Shown: positions 35,805-44,495 of the stretch, piece by piece
Position numbering within the stretch: the stretch's first letter is position 1
Layout: each line of letters opens with the position of its first letter
DNA from: an uncultured Verrucomicrobiales bacterium
GTDB taxonomy: Bacteria > Verrucomicrobiota > Verrucomicrobiia > Verrucomicrobiales > Akkermansiaceae
Direction: 5' to 3'
DNA: 60,623 nucleotides
Assembly (NCBI GenBank): GCA_947039485.1
Contig: CAMQZC010000017.1
Coordinates: 1 to 60,623 of the forward strand
Notes under the pieces: model-generated
The model's database searches: none
Told to the model about the DNA's origin: nothing
The model's input: the letters and a program-made list of their open reading frames with translations, nothing else
Made by a program: the position numbers and the translations under genes

Positions 35805-37024
35805 AAACCCTCGACCGATACATCCTGCGCCAGCTCCTAAGCATCACTCTCATCGGTGTTGTCTCGCTGTCGACCTTGTTGCTACTCGGTCAAATCTTTA
35901 AGGAACTCCAAGGACTCCTCATCGAGAGCGGCGCACCACCGAGCATCGTCTTTGAGTTCATCGCTCAGGTCGTCCCCTTCTCTCTAACATTCTCCCTGCC
36001 TTGGGGCTTTCTCACAGCGGTTCTACTCGTCTATGGGCGACTGGCCGCAGACAACGAGCTCACATCCTTCCGCATGGCAGGCTTGAGCCTATGGAGACTC
36101 AGCGCGCCTGCCATAGGGCTAGGCATCGCACTCTCCGCGCTATGCTACTACATCAACACCGATGTAGCGCCACGCGGCAAGCAGGCCATGACTGACATCA
36201 TCGCCAATGCCGCGATAGAAAACCCAAAGAACCTACTAGGCTCAAGCCAAGTCGCCATCAAGATTGACAAGATTAACCTCTATATCAATCAACGTGAAGG
36301 TGACCTCATCCGTGGTCTGCACGTCTACCCCATCGCCAAAAAAGGGGAGAAAAGCGACTTCAACGCCATGCATGCAAGAGAAGCCATCATTGGGGAATTT
36401 GACCCTGAGACACGCAATCTCCATCTCGACCTCAAGGACGTCCTCTTTGAGCGCAATGAAGGAGTGGCCACCGACATGCCCCTCATCAGCCGCATGCCGC
36501 TGCACATCCACATCCCCATCAGCACACATCGACGCCTCAAGGCCGACCGCTTCACCAATGCGGAGATTTCTGACACACTGCGCAAACGAGAAGACTGCAA
36601 GGATCTCGATTACTTCTTTATGGGCAAGCTTAGCAAGCAGATGGGGCAGCAAGAGCCCTATCCTGCAGCCGCCGCCCTCTGGGCCGCCGCTCATCAGGAG
36701 AGCGGCTACTACATCAACAGCATGGACAAGGAGAAGGTTCGTTCCTTCCGCACAGCTTGGGTCAAGCGTGCCTCCTTCTCCTGCGCCTGCATCATCTTTG
36801 CCCTCATCGGCGTCCCTCTTGCCATCACAGCACGCCGCCGTGACAGCTCAACCGGCTTTGCTCTTGGCATCATCGTAGCAGCAATCTACTTTGTCGCACT
36901 CATCTTTTGCGAGACAACGCGCGAATCTGCGGGGATCACCCCCTACATTGTGCTCTGGGTGCCCAATATCCTAGGTCTCATCTACGCCATCTGGCTGCAT
37001 CATCGCGCCCAGTACCGAGGATAA
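35801..37024 (+). CDS. LptF/LptG-family permease of the lipopolysaccharide export complex
   Basis: Membrane subunit of the LptB2FG extractor that moves LPS from the inner membrane. 407 residues starting at GTG, which overlaps the hisH stop by four bases (GTGA). The N-terminal block MKTLDRYILRQLLSITLIGVVSLSTLLLLGQIF and VPFSLTFSLPWGFLTAVLLVYGRLAADNELTSFRMAGLSLWRL are hallmark YjgP/YjgQ sequence. A periplasmic beta-jelly-roll-like region follows (~130-290), then three C-terminal membrane segments (SFSCACIIFALIGVPLAI, FALGIIVAAIYFVALIF, IVLWVPNILGLIYAIW). LptF and LptG cannot be told apart by eye. Confidence 0.9.
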   Translation: MKTLDRYILRQLLSITLIGVVSLSTLLLLGQIFKELQGLLIESGAPPSIVFEFIAQVVPFSLTFSLPWGFLTAVLLVYGRLAADNELTSFRMAGLSLWRLSAPAIGLGIALSALCYYINTDVAPRGKQAMTDIIANAAIENPKNLLGSSQVAIKIDKINLYINQREGDLIRGLHVYPIAKKGEKSDFNAMHAREAIIGEFDPETRNLHLDLKDVLFERNEGVATDMPLISRMPLHIHIPISTHRRLKADRFTNAEISDTLRKREDCKDLDYFFMGKLSKQMGQQEPYPAAAALWAAAHQESGYYINSMDKEKVRSFRTAWVKRASFSCACIIFALIGVPLAITARRRDSSTGFALGIIVAAIYFVALIFCETTRESAGITPYIVLWVPNILGLIYAIWLHHRAQYRG

Positions 37025-37028
37025 AAAA

Positions 37029-37065
37029 CAACACGACTCTCAAGGAATAGAGTCGTGTTATATTG
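37029..37065 (+). terminator. Terminator between lptF/G and the convergent secreted-protein gene
   Basis: An 11-bp stem AACACGACTCT / AGAGTCGTGTT (37030-37040 with 37049-37059), loop CAAGGAAT, with A-tract on one side and TATATT on the other. It can work in both directions. Confidence 0.8.
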
Positions 37066-37084
37066 AAATTCTGCTGAAGCTATC

Positions 37085-37771
37085 TTAGCGCACCCAGCGG
37101 CCAACGCCCTCAGGCAACCGACCCTCTGAGACGGGGTGATAGCGTGTTGCCTTCGTATTTCCCCAGAGAGGCACACCTATCGCCTCACGCCACTTCTTGC
37201 TCATGCTCGCGCCTGTGTAGCAGCCATAGCTCCAGCACTCCGCATCACGCGCAAAGGCGGCAGGGTTCAAACGACCAGCGAGATCGCGCTCATGCATCCA
37301 TGAGCTAGAAGTGCCAATGATGTCGTTGCTATAATCGAGCATGAAGGCAAAGGCATTCGAATGGCCAAAGAAGGTAAAGTTCTTGATCAGCCCCCCGAGT
37401 TTAGGAGCCGCGTTGATAGCAGCGTAGGCCTCATCATCCGTAGTAATCCAGACCAGCTTGGCCTTGTACTTCTTGGAATGCTCCTCAATCCACTGCACAA
37501 GTGGCTTACCCTCCTCAGTGGAGCGCGTCACATAGGAAGGTTTGAAGACAATCCAGAGAATCTTAGCATTAGGATCGCGCTTATTGATCGCGTAAAGCTG
37601 CACCGTGGAGGCGCGGATAAAATTTGCCCACCAGTTATCATGAGCATCATCTCCGCGGTACTTCTCCCAAGATTTAAGTGCAACACCACCCGTCAGGATG
37701 ACATCAACAGCCTGCGAAATTGAGGAGAGAAAGAGTGTAGAAACAAGTGATGCGAGGAAAAATAACTTCAT
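37085..37771 (-). CDS. Secreted protein of unknown function downstream of murJ
   Basis: 228 residues from ATG 37771, with signal peptide MKLFFLASLVSTLFLSSISQA. The mature part opens with VDVILTGGVALKSWEKYRGDD. It alternates strands and helices (AKILWIVFKPSYVTRST, KLVWITTDDEAYAAI) and contains a conserved-looking FFGHSNAFAF followed ~45 residues later by DAECWSYGCYTGASMSKKW. A Gly-His-Ser after a hydrophobic strand and a Gly-flanked Cys after another recall clan CD (caspase-like) peptidases, but this is only a shape argument. It starts four bases after the murJ stop, so it belongs to the TPR-murJ operon. Confidence 0.6.
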   Translation of the reverse strand: MKLFFLASLVSTLFLSSISQAVDVILTGGVALKSWEKYRGDDAHDNWWANFIRASTVQLYAINKRDPNAKILWIVFKPSYVTRSTEEGKPLVQWIEEHSKKYKAKLVWITTDDEAYAAINAAPKLGGLIKNFTFFGHSNAFAFMLDYSNDIIGTSSSWMHERDLAGRLNPAAFARDAECWSYGCYTGASMSKKWREAIGVPLWGNTKATRYHPVSEGRLPEGVGRWVR

Positions 37772-37775
37772 AAAA

Positions 37776-39614
37776 TTAATGAGATCGAGTTCGGAGTTTA
37801 CCCAAAAGATCGCGCAGCTCTGATACACGCAGCAGATAGCTAACGATCAGATAAAAGAGCCCTGCGAGAGTACCGCCCACCGCCATCATAGCAAAGCGCG
37901 AGATAAAGTTCCAGCTGTTAAATCCCTGCATCAAGAACTCGCGAGCCGCGTAGCAGATAACAGCCAGCAGAACAGAGGCAAGCAAGATGCGCAGCAAGCC
38001 GCGAAACAGCAGACCACCTGCCATCCCTCCCAGCAGATAGCGCAGGAGAAAGAAATAGAAGAGGAAATTGAGAGTCGTCGTCACGGAGGTCGTTAAAGCC
38101 AGCCAGTTCACCCCAAAGTGCAATACATGCACAAAGATATAATTGAGTGTAATGCTCATCGCGCAGGAGAGCACCGCAAGACCCGCAGGCGCCCAAGGAC
38201 GCTCTAAGGCAAGAAAGACAGGCTGCAAAACCTTCATCCCAGCATAGCCGAGTAGACCCAGCGAGTAAGACGCCAACACCTGCCCTGTCAAGATAGAAGA
38301 GTCGGCATCAAAGCGACCTCGCTGGAAGAAAACACTCACAATCTGCTCCCCCCAAATCCCGAGAAAGACCGCTGAGGGCATCGCGAAGAAAGCAACAAAG
38401 CGCAGGGCTCGCGCAAGATGCTCGGCAATATCGCTATTCCCCTGCGTGAGCGACATACGAGAGACCGCAGGCAACACCACCATCCCCATCGCCACACCAA
38501 AGAGCGCAACTGGCAGCTGCCAGAGATGGAAGGCGCAGGAGAGAGCGGTCACCGAGCCCGAAGGCAGGTAGAGAGCAAAAGAGGTATTAACAAAGATATT
38601 GCTCTGAGTGACACCTGCCGCAATCACCCCTGGCAGCATCAGCATCCAGACCTTGCGCACATGCTCATCAGCAAAGGATATCTTGAGACCCTCGCGGCGC
38701 AAACCAATATCAAAGCGTGGGCGAAAGCCCAGCTTCCAGAGCTTGGGCAACTGGATGATAATCTGAGTCACACCACCCAGCACCACCGCGATGGCAAAGC
38801 CATAGAGCGAATCGGCGCCAAAGTTAGGATCAATCCACCAGCCAAGTGTGCAGCCAAAAATCAGCAGTGTGATATTAAAGCCCGCACTCGCCAGATTGGG
38901 CAGACCAAAGATGCCAAAAACATTGAGCGCCCCCATGCAGAGAGCAGAGAGCGATGCGAGCATGATAAAGGGCCACATAATGCGGCATAAATCGCTCGCC
39001 AGCTGCATCATATTGCGTGATTCCACACGCAGCTTTGTGCCCGAGTCAGGGAGGGTGAGCTGCCTGCTCGTCAGTTGCAGCGTTTGCCCAACTGGGATAG
39101 CGCTCAACTTTGCATAATTAACAGAGCTCTGCTCGGAGAATTCATCAATAGGAGTACCACTCGTGATCAGAGCCTCATGAGCACCATCAGCAAGCTGCCG
39201 CATCCCATCATAACGAGCCAAATCATTGAGACTGGCATCGAGACGCAGCTCAATGTGAGCGCGCTCGGGGTAGAGCTGCTGCATCAGAAATCCAGAGGCG
39301 AGCACACCAGCACTCACCATGATAAGCATGACGGCGGAGAGCTGGGTCATCACGCGACTTGCCAGCTTCCAACTAGCCTCAGCCCCTTCCTTCTGCTCAA
39401 CCTTGCTCATCACAGAGGTAAAGCTCTGTGAGAGAGCTCCCTCTGCGAACATATCGCGCAGCATGTTGGGCAGGCGATAGGCCGTCAAAAAGGCATCAAG
39501 TAGCCCTGTAGCGCCAAAGAGAGCCGTAAAGCAAACCTCACGCAAAAGCCCTGTGAAACGACAGCAAAAAATCGCTGCCGTTGCAATCAAGCTTTTAACC
39601 TGCATCGAGGACAT
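37776..39614 (-). CDS. murJ: Lipid II flippase MurJ
   Basis: Moves lipid II across the inner membrane for peptidoglycan synthesis. 612 residues, about 14 membrane segments. The N-terminal signature is GLLREVCFTALFGATGLLDAFLTAYRLPNMLRDMFAEGALSQSFTSV. Later motifs include LPGVIAAGVTQSNIFVNTSFALYLPSGSVTAL and ALFGVAMGMVVLPAVSR. An atypical hydrophilic insert (~95-190: RAHIELRLDASLNDLARYDG ... GTPIDEFSEQSS) interrupts the segments near the N-terminus, extending the usual ~510 residues by about 100. It lies two bases after the TPR gene and four before the secreted-protein gene. Confidence 0.93.
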   Translation of the reverse strand: MSSMQVKSLIATAAIFCCRFTGLLREVCFTALFGATGLLDAFLTAYRLPNMLRDMFAEGALSQSFTSVMSKVEQKEGAEASWKLASRVMTQLSAVMLIMVSAGVLASGFLMQQLYPERAHIELRLDASLNDLARYDGMRQLADGAHEALITSGTPIDEFSEQSSVNYAKLSAIPVGQTLQLTSRQLTLPDSGTKLRVESRNMMQLASDLCRIMWPFIMLASLSALCMGALNVFGIFGLPNLASAGFNITLLIFGCTLGWWIDPNFGADSLYGFAIAVVLGGVTQIIIQLPKLWKLGFRPRFDIGLRREGLKISFADEHVRKVWMLMLPGVIAAGVTQSNIFVNTSFALYLPSGSVTALSCAFHLWQLPVALFGVAMGMVVLPAVSRMSLTQGNSDIAEHLARALRFVAFFAMPSAVFLGIWGEQIVSVFFQRGRFDADSSILTGQVLASYSLGLLGYAGMKVLQPVFLALERPWAPAGLAVLSCAMSITLNYIFVHVLHFGVNWLALTTSVTTTLNFLFYFFLLRYLLGGMAGGLLFRGLLRILLASVLLAVICYAAREFLMQGFNSWNFISRFAMMAVGGTLAGLFYLIVSYLLRVSELRDLLGKLRTRSH

Positions 39615-39616
39615 TG

Positions 39617-41266
39617 TTAGCGAGTATTGCTAGGCAAACCTTCCTTAATCTTGCGCGATACCTGCCTTGCAGTATAGCTATCGCCCGTGAGTAGGTAGGT
39701 GCGAGCGAGCTCGCGGTTGGCCATTTTGTAAAGTTGCGGAGCTGCCTTGTCGAATGTAGTGCGTTGCTCCTCATCCATCGCCTCAATGATACGGATGACG
39801 GTGAGCAGGCGGCGGATAGCCTCACGGTCATTCCTAGCCTTGCGATAGACTAGCGCGAGCTCAAGCTGGCGCTCCAGAGAGTCACCATTGCTGAGGGGCT
39901 GAGCCTGTTCCTTAATAATTTCCAATGCCGTCTTCATCCACTTTACCGCGCGGGTATAATCCTCCTTGGCCTTGTAGTAGGCAGCCAGCTCGATTGAAGT
40001 AGCCTTGCGGTACTCGAGGTGCTCAAGGGAGAGCTTCTCATTTTTGGCTATAAGCTCCCAGCACTGCTGGAGGCGAGCCACCTTATCATCACCTTGAGCA
40101 TGAGCTGCAAGCAACATCAGGCTGCGCAGGCGCTCCTTGGGGTCAGGGTCACTCTCAGCGAGAATGCGGCAGTCCATCAGGGCCTCATCCATCGCGCCGC
40201 GCTGCTCATTGGCGCGGGAGCGCAGGCGAGTCAGGCGAATCTTAAGTTCAGGTGTGAGTGTAGCGTAGCCCTCAGCGAGAGCCGTAGCCATCGCCAGCGC
40301 ACTGACGCAGCCATCATAGTCCTTCATACGGTAGCGCAGATCACCCAGCAAGCTATAGCACTGGGGCAGCAGGTAAGAATCCTCTGTCGCGTCAAACATT
40401 GAGTCACGACTCTTGATGAGTTTACCCTCAATCTCGCGCATCGCAACTTCCGAGAGCCTAGGATTATCACGCACTGTACCTGACACCTCCTCGATAATGA
40501 GCTTTGCGGTAGCAGGGCATGAGGGCCAGTTGGCAGCCTCAAGCACATTGCGCACCTTTTGCAACACGGGCTCCTTAACCTCGCTCAAATCAGCGCAAAT
40601 CATCAGCAGTGATGCCGCCTCAGAGGCATCGAGAGGGTCTGTGAGGCGAGCCTGCGTGGAGGGAAGCTCCAGTCGAGCGATCGCCTTGATAGCCTCATCT
40701 GCACGCTTCAGTTTCAGACTAGTCTCAACCGTACGACGGATGGAGCGCAGTTGCAGGCGCACCTTGGATGGGGAGTGCATCGCGAGCTCTTGCAGGCGGC
40801 GATCGAGTCGCAGCTGCAACTCCAAGTCATTGTGCATCAGCGCAGCGACTGCCAAGCGATCAAGCTGCTCCTCCGTGGCAAGTTCCTCCACCGAGGGGAG
40901 AATCTGCATAGCAGCCTGCCACTCATGCAGGTCGATGAGGCGCTCCATGAGAATCCAGCGCATGCGGCGGCGCGTGACTGGATCCTTGATCCATCCGAGA
41001 CGGGATCGGGAATTATCAGTGAGCTGCAGCAGGGTAGACTTGTTACCGGCGAGGTCGCCAAGCAGCTTCTCCAAATTATCATTGGCCTGCTTGTTAGAGT
41101 AGACAATCGTCGGAGGAGGCGTGACAAACATAGCCTTCACCTTGCTACCGTACAACAGGTAGAGACCGCAGAGCAGAGCTGCAATGATGGTGAGAATAGC
41201 CAAAAGAGGCAAGGTATGACTGGCCGTGGCACGACGACGTGGGCGGCGGCGATAAATTGTTGACAT
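39617..41266 (-). CDS. Membrane-anchored TPR-like protein, function unknown
   Basis: 549 residues. A basic cytoplasmic N-terminus (RRRPRRRA), one membrane segment (LPLLAILTIIAALLCGLYLLYG), then an almost wholly helical extracytoplasmic part with repeated ~34-residue helix pairs of the tetratricopeptide kind (LLGDLRYRMKDYDGCVSALAMATALA, SIELAAYYKAKEDYTRAVKWMKTALEII, ALVYRKARNDREAIRRLLTVI). It heads an operon with murJ, so a scaffold role for cell-wall synthesis is plausible but unproven. A TAATTT box ends six bases before the ATG. Confidence 0.7.
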   Translation of the reverse strand: MSTIYRRRPRRRATASHTLPLLAILTIIAALLCGLYLLYGSKVKAMFVTPPPTIVYSNKQANDNLEKLLGDLAGNKSTLLQLTDNSRSRLGWIKDPVTRRRMRWILMERLIDLHEWQAAMQILPSVEELATEEQLDRLAVAALMHNDLELQLRLDRRLQELAMHSPSKVRLQLRSIRRTVETSLKLKRADEAIKAIARLELPSTQARLTDPLDASEAASLLMICADLSEVKEPVLQKVRNVLEAANWPSCPATAKLIIEEVSGTVRDNPRLSEVAMREIEGKLIKSRDSMFDATEDSYLLPQCYSLLGDLRYRMKDYDGCVSALAMATALAEGYATLTPELKIRLTRLRSRANEQRGAMDEALMDCRILAESDPDPKERLRSLMLLAAHAQGDDKVARLQQCWELIAKNEKLSLEHLEYRKATSIELAAYYKAKEDYTRAVKWMKTALEIIKEQAQPLSNGDSLERQLELALVYRKARNDREAIRRLLTVIRIIEAMDEEQRTTFDKAAPQLYKMANRELARTYLLTGDSYTARQVSRKIKEGLPSNTR

Positions 41267-41272
41267 ATAGAA

Positions 41273-41300
41273 AAATTAGTATTGGTGGTGATCGGTTAAA
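41273..41300 (-). promoter_or_regulatory. Promoter of the TPR-murJ operon, leaderless geometry
   Basis: Minus strand TTTAAC (41295-41300), 16-base spacer, TAATTT (41273-41278), then six bases to the ATG at 41266. Confidence 0.45.
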
Positions 41301-41432
41301 GGTAGTGAAAAATCAAGGATGGAGGTCTACTGACCTAGGGGGTGATGACAAAAAGAGGAGAGTCCGCTGCACAGGCGCAACCCCAGCCATCTAGTGAGTA
41401 CAAAGAGCAACCCGCGTAAGGTCACTCTTCCG

Positions 41433-41481
41433 ATAGAGAAAAAAGAAAGGCAGCGGATAGGCTCTCTGAACCCATCCGCTG
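41433..41481 (-). terminator. Terminator after lysC
   Basis: Stem CAGCGGAT / ATCCGCTG (41451-41458 with 41474-41481), nine or more pairs counting neighbours. On the minus strand it is followed by CCTTTCTTTTTTCTC. Confidence 0.85.
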
Positions 41482-41492
41482 GACTATAAAAA

Positions 41493-42713
41493 TCAAACAG
41501 CGTCGAGGCTGAATGCTGTATGCACGGCACGAGCCGCAGCCTCGATATCGCCAGCCTCAACCGTCGTGGTAATGCGGATCTCGGAGGTAGCAATCATCCC
41601 GGTAGGGATACCTGCATCAGCGAGAGATTGGAACATCGTTGCAGCAACGCCCGCATAAGAGCGCATACCAACACCGACGACAGAGAGCTTGGCGAGACCG
41701 CCTTCGGATTCCATCGTAGCCTTCTCACCCAGCTTGGGGAGAATTGTCTTGAGGGTAGCCTGCGCAGCGCCGAGATCACTCATGTTCATGGTGAATGATT
41801 GACGAGCAATGCCATCATGAGCTGTGTTAGACACAATCATATCAACATTGATTTCAGCCTGTGCCAGCGCCGTCAAAATGAGGGCGGAGTGGGCTACAGA
41901 GCTGTCGATGCCCGAGAGCGTGACGCGGGCCTGATTTCGTTCGATAGAGACTCCGCGCACAGCGAGGGACTCCATTGCATGGTTTTCTTCTTGCACAATA
42001 GTACCGGGGTTATTGTTCATTGAATTACGTACTTCAAAGACGACGCCAAACTTCTTGGCGAACTCGACAGAGCGAGACTGCATGACCTTGGATCCACTGG
42101 AGGCCATCTCCAGCATCTCCTCGTAGCAGAGGTTAGCGATTTTGCGGGCGTTGGGCACCACGCGAGGGTCACAGGTGTAGACGCCGTCAACATCGGTGAG
42201 AATCTGACAGAGATCGGCCTTAATAGCGGCGGCCATCGCAATGGCAGAGAGGTCAGAGCCCCCGCGACCTAGCGTCTGGATAAAGCCATCGGCATCCACG
42301 CCTTGGAAACCGGCGCAGACCACAATGCATCCCTCAGAGAGGGCGCTTTTGACCAGCTTGGGCTCAATATTCTCAATACGTCCGCGTGTGTGCGAGCCGT
42401 AAGTGCGGACACCTGCCTGAGCACCAGTAAAGCTTTTTGCCTTGTATCCCTCAGCAGTAATTGCCATACAAAGCAGAGCAATAGACTGCTGCTCACCAGT
42501 AGAGAGGATGACATCCATCTCACGAGCTGGGGGATTGGGCATCACCTGCTGAGCAAGGGCGATGAGCTTATCTGTCACACCGCTCATTGCGGAGATGACA
42601 GCCACTACTTGATTTTCCTCATTCTGCAACTCGATGAGGCGACGAGCCACATTACGAATGCGATCAATGGTACCAACGGAGGTACCGCCATATTTCTGTA
42701 CGATTAGCGCCAT
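41493..42713 (-). CDS. lysC: Aspartate kinase
   Basis: Phosphorylates aspartate, the entry step to lysine/diaminopimelate, threonine and methionine. 406 residues. The kinase domain has LIVQKYGGTSVGTIDRIRNVA, VAVISAMSGVTDKLI, LSTGEQQSIALLCMAI and LGRGGSDLSAIAMAAAI. Two C-terminal ACT domains (ARVTLSGID..., LAKLSVVGVGMRSYAGVAATMFQSLADAGI) point to allosteric control, usually by lysine with or without threonine. It follows hom after eight bases on the same strand, so the two form an operon. With dapL at 49949 it supplies diaminopimelate. Confidence 0.96.
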   Translation of the reverse strand: MALIVQKYGGTSVGTIDRIRNVARRLIELQNEENQVVAVISAMSGVTDKLIALAQQVMPNPPAREMDVILSTGEQQSIALLCMAITAEGYKAKSFTGAQAGVRTYGSHTRGRIENIEPKLVKSALSEGCIVVCAGFQGVDADGFIQTLGRGGSDLSAIAMAAAIKADLCQILTDVDGVYTCDPRVVPNARKIANLCYEEMLEMASSGSKVMQSRSVEFAKKFGVVFEVRNSMNNNPGTIVQEENHAMESLAVRGVSIERNQARVTLSGIDSSVAHSALILTALAQAEINVDMIVSNTAHDGIARQSFTMNMSDLGAAQATLKTILPKLGEKATMESEGGLAKLSVVGVGMRSYAGVAATMFQSLADAGIPTGMIATSEIRITTTVEAGDIEAAARAVHTAFSLDAV

Positions 42714-42721
42714 AATTTGTA

Positions 42722-44041
42722 TCAGTCGTTAAATTGTTCAATGCGGAAGACCACAGGGTTCGCATCAATGCAGTCCTCCTTCGAAGCATCATCAATCGAG
42801 GCTTGGAGCAGACCCCACTTGCAGGCATGGATTTGGAAGACAAGCTCATTGCGAGTCGTTCCATCAGCTGATTTCACAGTATTGGAAAGAGAGCTCGTCG
42901 CGGAGATACCAATCTCGTGCCTCGCCAGAATCGTAGCCAGTCGGGCAATCACGCCCGGGCAGTCCTTCACGCGGAAGCGTACGTAGTAAGGTGTGACCGT
43001 ATCAGCCTGATCAATCACGGTCATATTCTTACTGTAGGGATTGAAGCCTGTGTGGTAGCCTGGCTGGAGACACTCGCGCATCGCCATCACCACATCGGCA
43101 ATCACCGCGCTCGCCGTGGGGTTCTTCCCCGCACCACGACCGTAGAAAATCGTCTCACCGACAATATCGCCATTCACAGCAATCGCATTAAAGACGCCAT
43201 TGACATTAGCAAGCACATGATCGAGCGGCACAAAGCTAGGCTGCACGCGCAGCTCAAGGGCGTCAATTTCCTCGTGCCTCTTAATCACCACGAGCAGCTT
43301 GATGGCATAGCCGAGCTTCTTAGCAAATTGGAAGTCAACGGCCTCAACACGCTCAATACCAGAGACCGCAATCTTGCTGGGATCCAGAGGAGTGCCATAG
43401 GCGAGCATCGCCAAAATAAGAGCCTTATGAGCAGCGTCCCAGCCATTGACATCAAAGGAGGGGTCTGCCTCAGCAAATCCCAGTTCCTGAGCCTTGAGCA
43501 GAGCGTCGAGGAAGCTCGTAGCGCTATCCTGCATCGAGGAGAGGATGTAGTTGCTCGTACCATTGATGATACCAGCTATGCTAAGCACATGATTGCAAAT
43601 CAGTGAGTTTTGCAAGCTTTGAATGATGGGGATACCACCACCACAAGAAGCCTCAAAGTAAAGGGGAACGCCCTTTTCTGCGGAGAGTTTGAAGAGCTCG
43701 CTACCGCGCTCGGCGAGCAGAGCCTTGTTACCAGTGACGACGGGCTTGCCAGCACGCAGAGCCGCGAGCACAAGGTCGTAGGCCTCAGTCACACCACCGA
43801 TAAGCTCAATGATAATATCAATTGTTGGATCATTGACCAACTCGCGCCAGTCATCCGTCAGCATTGACGCATCAATCTCCACATCGCGGGGACGGGAGAG
43901 ATTGCGCACAGCTACACGCTTTACAGCAAAAGATATTTGCGCACGAGCCTCGAGCAGACTGTGGTTGCGGCAGAGTGTCTCATAGACACCTGCACCCACA
44001 GTTCCCAAGCCAACTAAGCCTAATTGTAACGTATTTGACAT
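42722..44041 (-). CDS. hom: Homoserine dehydrogenase
   Basis: Reduces aspartate semialdehyde to homoserine. 439 residues. The Rossmann start is LGLVGLGTVGAGVYETL. Catalytic-domain motifs are NKALLAERG, FEASCGGGIPIIQSL, IAGIINGTSNYILSSM and GFAEADPSFDVNGWDAAHKALILAMLAYG. A C-terminal ACT domain (YYVRFRVKDCPGVIARLATILARHEIGI) implies threonine feedback. The open frame continues to 44122, but MSNTLQLGLVG at 44041 is the natural start, and the promoter lies within the extension. It forms an operon with lysC. Confidence 0.96.
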   Translation of the reverse strand: MSNTLQLGLVGLGTVGAGVYETLCRNHSLLEARAQISFAVKRVAVRNLSRPRDVEIDASMLTDDWRELVNDPTIDIIIELIGGVTEAYDLVLAALRAGKPVVTGNKALLAERGSELFKLSAEKGVPLYFEASCGGGIPIIQSLQNSLICNHVLSIAGIINGTSNYILSSMQDSATSFLDALLKAQELGFAEADPSFDVNGWDAAHKALILAMLAYGTPLDPSKIAVSGIERVEAVDFQFAKKLGYAIKLLVVIKRHEEIDALELRVQPSFVPLDHVLANVNGVFNAIAVNGDIVGETIFYGRGAGKNPTASAVIADVVMAMRECLQPGYHTGFNPYSKNMTVIDQADTVTPYYVRFRVKDCPGVIARLATILARHEIGISATSSLSNTVKSADGTTRNELVFQIHACKWGLLQASIDDASKEDCIDANPVVFRIEQFND

Positions 44042-44060
44042 TGCCTTTATAACGTGCGCT

Positions 44061-44089
44061 ATTGTAGCGTAGCTCCCTCTCAGCAGCAA
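44061..44089 (-). promoter_or_regulatory. hom-lysC promoter
   Basis: Minus strand TTGCTG (44084-44089), 17-base spacer, TACAAT (44061-44066). The leader to ATG 44041 would be about a dozen bases. Confidence 0.6.
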
Positions 44090-44139
44090 GCCTATATTGC
44101 ACCGCTTGGAAAAAAACAACATTTCACATAAAAAAAGCC

Positions 44140-44168
44140 TTGCCTGTCCATATAGAAATCTGTATACT
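44140..44168 (+). promoter_or_regulatory. Promoter of the tRNA-Gly pair
   Basis: TTGCCT (44140-44145), 17-base spacer, TATACT (44163-44168), preceded by A-rich runs like an UP element. The transcript starts about 70 bases before the first tRNA. Confidence 0.7.
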
Positions 44169-44246
44169 ATGCCCCGCGACAGTGAACAAACCTCACCGAG
44201 GAACGAACGCCAAGCAAAAACTCAGTTGTGAGTCAAAATACAAAAC

Positions 44247-44318
44247 GCGGATGTAGCTCAGTGGTAGAGCGCAACCTTGCCAAGGTTGATGTCGTGGGTT
44301 CGAATCCCATCATCCGCT
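44247..44318 (+). tRNA. tRNA-Gly (anticodon GCC), copy 1
   Basis: A 72-base cloverleaf: acceptor GCGGATG/CATCCGC with discriminator T, D-arm GCTC...GAGC, anticodon stem CAACC/GGTTG around TTGCCAA, T-arm GTGGG-TTCGAAT-CCCAT. CCA is not encoded. It reads GGC and GGU codons. Confidence 0.97.
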
Positions 44319-44353
44319 CTCAAACTCAGTCGTGAGTCAAAATACGAAAAAAC

Positions 44354-44425
44354 GCGGATGTAGCTCAGTGGTAGAGCGCAACCTTGCCAAGGTTGATGTC
44401 GTGGGTTCGAATCCCATCATCCGCT
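44354..44425 (+). tRNA. tRNA-Gly (anticodon GCC), copy 2
   Basis: Identical in all 72 bases to copy 1 and 107 bases downstream. The spacer before each copy is also shared (CTCAGT-GTGAGTCAAAATAC), so the pair arose by tandem duplication of a 107-base unit. Confidence 0.97.
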
Positions 44426-44431
44426 CTCATG

Positions 44432-44463
44432 AAAAAGCCTACCCTATGCGGTAGGCTTTTTTT
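44432..44463 (+). terminator. Terminator after the tRNA-Gly pair
   Basis: An 11-bp stem AAAAGCCTACC / GGTAGGCTTTT around CTATGC, followed by TTT. Seven bases separate copy 2 from the A-run. Confidence 0.9.
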
Positions 44464-44495
44464 GCCCCATGCCTCCTCAGCACCACCACTGCACG

